Positions 56,359 through 64,000 of a stretch of 64,000 bases of DNA are shown piece after piece. The stretch spans positions 11,284,001 through 11,348,000 of the forward strand of contig CM106585.1 of assembly GCA_048013815.1 (NCBI GenBank). Direction: 5' to 3'. A program made the translations under genes and the position numbers. The notes under the pieces were generated by a model, which did no database searches, had not been told where the DNA came from, and saw only the letters and a program-made list of their open reading frames with translations. This stretch comes from Setoptus koraiensis (taxonomy: Eukaryota > Arthropoda). Position 1 is the stretch's first letter. The number at the start of each line of letters is the position of its first letter.

Positions 56359-58512
56359 TGGCTCGCATGGCTTAGCAGCTCAAATCTGGAGCCAATCTGG
56401 TCAAGGCTTGCCAGTGCAGTGTGCAAAGTGCAAAAAAAAATACTCAAAAACAATATGGCCAATGATAAACCTAACCACAACAGCAAGCATAACAATATGT
56501 GAACTGTCATGGAATGATGTCATCAATTATCAATTAGTCATTACATCACAACAGTAGCGAACAGCGGTGAACATCGGCAAACATGTATTATTATACTAAT
56601 GGGTTATTTGTAACAGTGATGATTCACTATTACTAATATCAATCACAACTACCTGTGTCACTATTAGAATGTGTCGCATTGAGGGCGATGCTCACTGTGT
56701 GACTGCGATGATTCGGTCAATGAACTGATTGAGTCCATATTAATAATCAATCGCCAGGCATTATATAATATTATATAATGCCACAACAATATCCATAGCG
56801 ATAGTTTATTATCAATTACAGCATGCCCAAATGGAGAGAAGAATTATTTTCATAACTTGTGTTGGGTCTCGGTGTTTGTTTTAGATCAATTGATTGGCCG
56901 CAATTATGCATAATAATAAACAAACAAACGCCTGTTGTCGTTTGTGTCAGCCATTTCCTGACTGGGCACCACTCTTATTTTCGCGATCCGCACAGCAACA
57001 CATCCGACCGAGCATGATTTATGCAATAATTACCGTTAGTTTCATTGATTGCAACGGCCATAGTTTCGCTTGCGAGAGAAAATGGATTGGATTAGATCAA
57101 TTAATTAATGAAATGGCTCAAATGGAAACTAGTCAACTTTTCCTTGGTAGCGTTCAATCCAACTCAATGCCATCACACACGATAAACAAAAACAAGAGGC
57201 GTTCATGCTTGTCTAATTTCGGTCCGACAAATGTCGGTAATTTATTTATCTACTGCTTCGTTCATTAGGTTGCATTCGATCGGTTTGCACACTGAGACCA
57301 ATTGCGATCATTCCATTCATTTGTGTATATGGGCAGTTGATTTGTATATAAAAATAATCTTGCAAATGTTGATTATCTTCTCTGATAATGGTGATGTTGC
57401 AAAACGGTCGCTCTAAACGTCCAAATTTGTGTCGATCGATGGGATAATTTACAACGGTTTGTGTTGATATATAATATGTGTATGCAATAATATATACAGA
57501 TATTCGATTAGTTTTCTAAATCGTTTATAGAGCTGCAAATCGGTCAAGGGAGGAGGGGGTGTCTATATATGCGAGATATTTATATAGAGATGAGGTAAGA
57601 ATAGAATACAACAAGAAACAGAGAATTTGCCCATCTCGCTCACTAGTCAGACGATAGTCAGGTTTTTGTTTAAAAACTTAAGATATTCAACAACAAGATT
57701 GCAAGCCCCTAGCACCAGCCGCGTGTGATTTTTTTTTTTGGAAGTGCAAGGCTGCTGCAATTCTAGCTAATGTCTCGTATCGATAAATTTCTATTTAATA
57801 GTGTTTGTTGCTATATAATAATAGAGGGCACAAGATTAAAGAGAAGGAACAGTTTGTGTATGTGTTTGTCTATGAGTATGATGAGCTTTCATGTGGCGAT
57901 GATGATTTGATGGTCCAGTTGAGATGATTTTCGAAAACATTCTGAGTATTGTTAGTGAGTGTTGCTGTTGATCTTGTTATAGTCTACTTTGTCTTAAACA
58001 TTTACACTTATCTGTCCAGCACACCAATAAAAATTGTTCAAATACGACTACTACCAGCACTTGTACAACCGTGCACGCCATTTTCTGTCAATCAATTTTG
58101 TTGACCAATCGAATGATGTCGATCAATCAATTGAACAACATTGAGCAACATCAATTGAAGATGCACCGATGCACAATGTTGCCATGAAAACCTTACTATA
58201 TCTACATGATTAACTAACATTTCTTCTGGTGATGCAAATAAATGTATTTTTGGGGCAGTTTTGTAGCATTATTTCTATCTCTGGCCTGTCTGGTCTATCC
58301 AGGTACATGCATGATGATTTTTCCAGCTAAAACACACGATAATAAATAATGGCGATGCCATTAATACGATAACAATAGTGTGTCATCGCCAAGTATCCAA
58401 AGGCATGCTGACCAATGTTTTCTTTCTTGGACTCTCATCGCGACCACAATCTTGTCTCATGCTGGTATCACTTAAAAGTCCTTCAATTCGCCCTTGGGCC
58501 GCTCTACTCTCT

Positions 58513-58547
58513 ATATATCTATCTATCTATCCATCTATCTATCTATC
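58513..58547. repeat. (TATC)n microsatellite
   Basis: About nine units of the tetranucleotide tatc/atct with one ccat variant. Confidence 0.92.
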
Positions 58548-58879
58548 AACTATGATCGCTCACTAATTGGGCATCCAAATCTGTTTTTTGTTGCTGTTCA
58601 TATTCTTGATTTGTGTGCTGTCCTGGTGGCGGCCATCGGCCTGCCATTGGTCATCTATATCCCTTTCACTGGCAACGGCTGCTTTGAGCCAATTGAAACC
58701 ACACGAACCACAACAAGTGTTTTGGTTGCTTGCCGTGTCGTTTGTTTGCTTGTTTGCTTGCTAGCTTGCGTCATCCATCACCAATTACTTGTTAATAATA
58801 TTATGACCAATGGCTCGACCAATTATGGCTCTACTAAGACGAGCACAACCAATTTAGCGCGACAACTCTAGTTCATCAC

Positions 58880-59637
58880 TTACCAAAGTGCGGGTCTTGC
58901 TAATAGAGCTGGTGCTCCGTAGGCGAGACCTGGTGCGGCCAATGGGAGGGCTGGGGCGGCCAATGGAAGAGCTGGGCGGGCCAACAATGGGGCGGCCAAT
59001 GGGGCTCCGAGGAGGGTGCTGTTTGTTGGATTGAGTGAATGAGGGGCGAGTTAATACATCATTCACAACAAAGCTAGATTTATCTGCAGTCGACAGGTAC
59101 GTGGTCGACAGGTGAGTAGTCGACAGGTAAACTTACTGTGTTGTTGCGTAGGTGGCAACTGGACGGCTGATGGTTTGAGCGGCAATTGGGGCACCAATGT
59201 GTGTTGTTGTGGCAACTGGGGTGTGTGAGAAACCAATTGGCGCATGTCCGATCACAGCTGGTGCAGTCAAGATGGGTGCTGGTGCAGCAAAGATTGGCGC
59301 TGGTGCAGGGATGGCTGGGGCCAATAAAGCTGGTGCGGCCAATGGTGCCGGTGCGAGGTATGGGCCAGCTGGTGCCAACAGGTGGCTGGCGAAGCTTGAT
59401 GAGACGGTTGCCAGGACAACGAGGGCTACAATGTAAGACTGTTTACAAAATATGAGATTAGATAATTAATTAAATTAGTGACTGGTCAAATTAGCATAAC
59501 TGTGTGTGCTAACTGTGTGACAGGACTGTGTCAACTGTCTATACTCGAGTCTTCACTGTTGACTGACCACTGGTGCCCACTCAGCCAGCTAGAGACGGTT
59601 GGTCAGTGGCCGCATATTGCACGCAACTTACATTCAT
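58880..59637 (-). CDS. Ala/Pro-rich secreted cuticular-type protein
   Basis: Probably a structural component of the exoskeleton. Three exons, 59632-59637, 59137-59438 and 58880-59018, give 148 aa, with donors GTAAGT and all junctions in phase. The first coding exon holds only Met-Asn; such a tiny first exon interrupting the signal peptide is typical of arthropod cuticle protein genes. The signal peptide reads NSYIVALVVLATVSSSFAS. The mature chain is low complexity: repeated AP, LAAP, PAPI and GAP motifs with His/Tyr spaced through it, ending in repeated LPLAAP and ALLARP units. There is no Rebers-Riddiford chitin-binding consensus. A TATATAAG at 59794-59803 (-) fits the promoter. Family membership is inferred from composition and gene shape. 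Confidence 0.75.
59090..59130. repeat. 15-bp tandem with gtcgacaggt core in intron
   Basis: Three copies of gtcgacaggt spaced 15 bp apart inside the second intron of the cuticular-type gene. Confidence 0.85.
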
Positions 59638-59793
59638 CTTTGGTTGTTGTTGATTAGGTTTGCTTGCAGTGAATGCTAAAAGTTGAAGTTGATTGCTGTT
59701 GTTGGGGCTTGTGGTATGTTTTGGCTGGTGTTGTTGTTGTTGTGAGATTGCTTGCTCGTTGACGACTGTGGCCCAATGCAACTTTCGATCGGC

Positions 59794-59803
59794 CTTATAT
59801 AGC
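59794..59803 (-). promoter_or_regulatory. TATA box of the cuticular-type gene
   Basis: CTATATAAGG read on the minus strand, about 157 bp before the ATG, predicting a start near 59765 and a leader of about 130 nt. Confidence 0.6.
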
Positions 59804-60070
59804 GGTTGTTGGTTTGTGCCGATGGTCGTAGCTGTGACCTCAACTCTAATTTGCAGTTAACGCTCAACAGGTCGCTAGCTATTTTTGGTCGCCCTTCCCC
59901 CGTCGCCTCTGCGAACAGCAACAGCAAGCAACAGCGACAACAGACCAATCTCTATGTGCAGCAAGTTTGTATTAATGAGTCTGATCTTTAACTGTATGTA
60001 AATTGCACGTAGCTGATGGGTGTTGTTAACTTGTTATTGTTGTCGTTGTTGTTGTCGCTGCTGCCGTCAC

Positions 60071-60073
60071 TGT

Positions 60074-60156
<83 letters not shown>

Positions 60157-60187
60157 TTGTTGTTGTTGTTGCTGCTGCTGCTGTTGT
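60071..60187. repeat. Long (TGTTGC)n / CAG-CAA array
   Basis: About 117 bp of GTTGCT-type hexanucleotide repeat. Read on the minus strand it would encode about 39 Gln at the end of an open frame of 174 codons. The rest of that frame lacks protein character, so it is treated as a microsatellite. Confidence 0.9.
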
Positions 60188-62877
60188 TGTGTACCGTTAC
60201 AAGTGGCCCTTCGTTGCTCGTTCTCTCGATTGGCGTTTGTTTTGCCAGCGAGCCAGCAAGAACATCGCTCGTTCGCTCGTTTGCTCGCTCGCACTACTAT
60301 CGCGTAGCGAGCAGTAGATGACTTAATCAGCCCTCGCCTAGCCCGATAGCTGTGATAATGATTAAAGGCATGTTGCTCAAATTGTTGCTGTCGTTCAACT
60401 GTTTCTACGGCCAGCCATCTACAGCGTTTAGCTGACGATAAAGCCCAAAGAACGGCTAAAAGAAAGAAAGATTTATCATCGGCTTGTTGTTGTTGGCAGT
60501 CGCGAGTACGTGTAGGCTCGTCGGATACTTTGTTGTTGGCGGTTAGTCGACAGGTCGCATTGTTGTTAGCACCGACGCCAGACAACAACAACTATCTTGA
60601 TGATGTTTGAGGGTCTTACGATCTGTTGGAGAGAGCTCTCTCTCTAAAAGTTACTCTCCTTCTCAGCTGGCTGGCTGGCTGGCTTATCCAGCGCTGGCTG
60701 AGCCTTATTTATCCAGCTTCGACTGGATAAATAAGGCAATCTGTTGTCGCTGTGTGTCAGCCTTCGCTCGCCAGAATCTCTCGGATTCCAGCACACACAC
60801 ACACACACACACACACAAAAGTTGGGCGAGAGAGCGAAGAAAAATCTTAACAGGTGTGAGACAGAGTCAGAGAGATTAACACTGATCGTGCGGCCACGTT
60901 ATTTGACCATGAAGATACTCACGCATATTCAAGTTGTGTGTTTCAGGTTGCAAGCTACAGGCAACAAATCAATTTGTTGTGATATTCAACGACTGGCAGT
61001 TTGCAATTGGATAAAATAAAACGAAATGGAATGAAATGAAATAAATTCAACCCTACTGCTGTGCGCAGCAACAACGCCAGACAATGTGGAAAGTGGAGTG
61101 GAAAATTTGAGCGGCCGATTCCATTTACATCATTCCACCATCGAACCAGCAACAACAACAACAACGACACCAGCAACGACAACAGCACAACAACAACAAG
61201 TGTTTACGGTCCTTAATGGACATGGAAATGCGCGACAGCGCAACCAAGTCGCCCGATAATCGCCTCGCACAAACATTTGCACTTGTTGTCTGGCCAAACC
61301 GTTGCATGTTTATCTGCTGCTTACCTGGCCGAACACATTGCCTCACCAATGTGTTTTTCTTTTCACAACGTGTGATACAACACCGCTGGAACAAATTGCC
61401 TGGCGATAAACACACGCCAAGGCGTAACATCCATGCAAGGCAGGGATTTTCGCCGAGCTTTTATGCATTGGTGTGTGTCGAACCGACAGTTGTTGGTTCG
61501 GGCCTCGTTCTCGATCGGTTCCAGAGTCACCTGTTTCGGCCGCCACGCCGCATGCAAATAACTGGATGGATATAACTCGGCTGCATATCAATGAATGCAA
61601 CTGCTGCGCCGCGTATAAATGCATGCGACCTGGCCGGGTACGAAGCGAGATATGAGCGGTCGCAAGCCAATCTCATTAGCCTGATCTGATATATCAATTT
61701 GGTCAATGCAGTTTGCACGCTGTGGAGAAAAATGCTGCTGCAACTTTGGCAACAATGTTAAAATGTTTCTTTTTTATTATTATTGTTGTTATTATTGTTC
61801 CTTCAATGATCAAACTAGTCACGGTCATGCCAGCAACGAGGGGCTTACTTTTTCTTACTCTCTCGCCTGGCTTTGTTCTTGGCAAGCTCGCTAAATGCAG
61901 TAAAAACAGTTATTACACAAATAACTTTTTGCAAACAAATAACCTCCTCGCGTGAATAATGCAGCCTCTTCTTTTTGGTCTAGATTGATCACTTTCGCTA
62001 GATTCGAAGTATCTATTTGGTCTTGATCACGAGTTATTGCGTGTTTGTGTGTGTTGCGCTAATGATGATTGCAGTGCCATTGTGCACCTTTTGCACCTTC
62101 GTAAATCATTGGCCACCAAACGAGCAACAAACAGTGAAATAGATAAAAAACAGACAGCAAAGGGCAACCTTGACCAGACAATTCTGGCTACGGCTTGCCA
62201 GCAAATCGCATCTCGCTCTTATGAACACCAGCTCGTTAGCTGGTTGATTAGTGGCAAAAGATTAATGACACCTATAAATTTAGTTGCACGCGAAGTGTCA
62301 ATGAGTGAGCCAGAGAGAGGCCACTTGTCGAATGAATCTCGCCCGCAAAGCAATCGTGAAATCGACAAACAAACAGATAGACTCATCGGCCATCGATCGG
62401 TTGACGTATTTTGAGTGAGTCAGCCTTCAACGCGGTCCTCTCTTTGTATGGATATGGGCAATATCTGTTGTTGTGACGGCATATTGTCGTGCTAAATTAC
62501 AGATTGTCTTAAATCTTTATTTTTTTTTTTTTTGCAGTACAATGTCGCACTCTCACTCTCAGTATTACTGACAGCGAGAGTCAGTATCAATATTTTGAAT
62601 CTTGTCACTGTGAAGGAATAGCGTCACAGAGCGAAAATCTGAATGAAATCTGTGTATTGTTCGGCAACTTGTACGACAATTTCGGAAGGGATTATAGCTG
62701 CTGCTTGCTGTTGGCAACTCCGACAGAATCGCTCACTATTTCAGCAAGTATTGCCCAGGTATGGATAGTGTGAACTTGAAAACAACAATGGCTCTTTCTT
62801 GCCTTTAACTTCCTCAATCGTTCTCATCTGAAATTTTGTGGAAAACTTGAAGTCCTCGTTTCCTTGAAACGAGCACC

Positions 62878-62883
62878 TATATA
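62878..62883 (+). promoter_or_regulatory. TATA-like site before the edge gene
   Basis: TATATA about 249 bp before the ATG at 63127. Its role depends on a leader of roughly 215 nt, which is not shown. Confidence 0.3.
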
Positions 62884-63126
62884 TGAATATGGCGATATCT
62901 CAATATCGTCGACAGTTCATTTATCGATTAGCACCAATTGACTCCGTTGGACTAAGTGGTTTCGAATTCGAATTGCCAGCAAGTTTAAAATTGCAAGTTC
63001 TGTTGCTGCACTTACTAACGTTACCTGATAATTTAATTGGCTCTATTATCTCGCGTTCATATCTCATGTGATAGAAATTGCGATTAGAGCAACCCCCACA
63101 GACAGTACACAAATATTGATAAAATC

Positions 63127-64000
63127 ATGAATTTAGGTGAGTAATAATGACAATGCGAAACGTTTGTCTTTCTCTCTCTCTCTATCTCGAGATAATTGGC
63201 GACACGACTAAACGCTCACTATCCTCACGCTCATGATATGCGGCAACTTATTGTTGGTTAAAACGTCCAATTTGAACAATATTGGCAGATCTTTGTCTTT
63301 TGGTTGCCCTACTGGCACTGCTACACAACAGCTTCTCAGTGGGCGCCGAACGACAAGACAATGAATCTGATCGAGAGCGATCCCTACCCGCCAACATAGA
63401 GGAGGGTTTCACCTGTCATTTGAGAACAATCGATTTGTGTTATGCTGGCTTGCTGGCCTCAATGCAGAAACCTCTGCCAACAAGTGACGAAGAGATCGAG
63501 ATTAAATGCGAAGAGGTGCAAGCTGCCCTGGATTGCATAACAACTTATAATTCGCGCTGTGCGACATTGCAAATATTTGGCGGTGCCATGTCGCCGGTGG
63601 ACATTTACGAAGACGCACCGAAGGGCTTCAAATTTTGTGGCAACAGCACAGATCCAGAATCAAAATTATTGCGAAAGAAAGTCAAAGAATTGGCACCTTG
63701 TGTCAACGAACGAATGAACATGCTGAAAAAATGCTTTGCTGATTTCCAAACGGCAGTGGTGATATTTCACGAACCACCAAAACCGTTGCCCACAAAACCG
63801 CTCTGCTGTAGCCTGGACAGATTTCGCATTTGCTCCCAGGATGTGTTAGATGGGGCCTGTGGTTTTGGCTCGTTTAAGGAACTTGAGGCCACCATGATGA
63901 ACTCAATGCCGCGAGTTTTTGACACCGTCTGTCGTCAGGCTAAATACAAGACTAAGTTTTGCAATGACATTCTACCGCCGCCGGGCACACCAACACCCGT
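63127..64000 (+). CDS. Cys-rich secreted protein, cut by the right edge
   Basis: Exon 1 (63127-63136) encodes only Met-Asn-Leu plus one base and ends at G|GTGAGT. Exon 2 starts at 63289 after ttggcag and stays open to the window end, about 240 residues so far. The signal peptide is MNLDLCLLVALLALLHNSFS. The mature chain is helical-looking and has about 16 cysteines, including CCSLDRF, with a Pro-rich end (LPPPGTPTP). It resembles arthropod extracellular Cys-rich proteins of the 27-kDa haemolymph glycoprotein (DUF1397-like) kind, but I am not sure of that. Like the cuticular-type gene, it has a tiny first coding exon inside the signal peptide. The 3' end is missing. Confidence 0.77.

Larger units (their letters stand above)
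56132..58879. other. 2.7-kb spacer
   Basis: Upstream of the Cys-rich secreted gene and downstream of the Ala/Pro-rich gene. It has a TATA-like promoter near 56351, an AT-rich middle and a TATC microsatellite at 58513-58547. No gene is supported. Confidence 0.55.
59804..63126. other. 3.3-kb divergent spacer
   Basis: Lies between the cuticular-type gene (-) and the edge gene (+). It contains a long CAG-type hexanucleotide array at 60071-60187, a CT/GA-rich patch near 60635-60660 and an AC run at 60792-60815. TATA-like sites occur at about 61614 and 62878-62883 on the plus strand. No gene is supported. Confidence 0.5.

Noticed and set aside
60067-60591. 174-codon minus-strand frame with poly-Gln end
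   Set aside because: The Gln run is a hexanucleotide microsatellite and the rest has no protein character or upstream gene structure.
62037-62414. 125-codon plus-strand frame
   Set aside because: Opens at TTG, the first ATG is far inside, composition is spacer-like, and there are no splice signals or known motif.

Overview
This is animal nuclear DNA. Its genes are interrupted by GT-AG introns, it carries metazoan gene families (CLIP, PCGF, DYRK, GAK, KCTD9), and its spacers are AT-rich and full of microsatellites. Most introns are short (about 90-240 bp) and many genes are intronless. A low-complexity Ala/Pro cuticular-type protein whose first coding exon is only Met-Asn points to an arthropod. 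The compactness suggests a mite or a similar small-genome chelicerate, but that is inference.

The left 31 kb is gene-dense with tightly packed tail-to-tail pairs. In order it holds: a two-TM orphan gene (2339-3615, +); a Psc/BMI1-type Polycomb RING protein (3975-5903, -); a class II DYRK kinase (7136-8582, -); a 5-kb spacer; a BET1-like SNARE (+) facing TRMT11 (-); EARS2 (+) facing a repeat-bearing C2H2 protein (-); MECR (+) facing cofilin (-); a 3.6-kb spacer; a disordered Asn/Ser-rich protein (+) followed by a decayed partial copy of itself; a kinase-plus-J-domain GAK (+) facing ZNF593/Bud20 (-); and MPHOSPH6 (+) facing a small two-finger protein with a CtBP motif (-).

The right half is sparse and spacer-rich. 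It holds KCTD9 (31450-33156, -), a 5-kb spacer with an orphan Sec20-like open frame, and CLIP-170/190 (38259-47461, -), whose first CAP-Gly domain is split by a 4.2-kb intron. After 8 kb of spacer come a Cys-rich secreted orphan (55427-56131, -), an Ala/Pro-rich cuticular-type protein (58880-59637, -), and the start of a Cys-rich secreted protein that runs off the right edge (63127 onward, +).

Functional links include vesicle traffic (GAK with clathrin, BET1-like SNARE), cytoskeleton (CLIP, cofilin), mitochondrial translation and lipoate/fatty-acid synthesis (EARS2, MECR), and ribosome/RNA processing (TRMT11, ZNF593, MPHOSPH6). The most unusual item is a 1-kb foldback element with perfect 79-bp inverted ends. 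It fills the whole shared promoter space between the divergent ribosome-biogenesis genes ZNF593 and MPHOSPH6. Next are a 528-nt Asn/Asp-rich insert in the KCTD9 BTB domain with GT-AG ends that could be an exitron, and a GAK that lacks the PTEN-like and C2 region.
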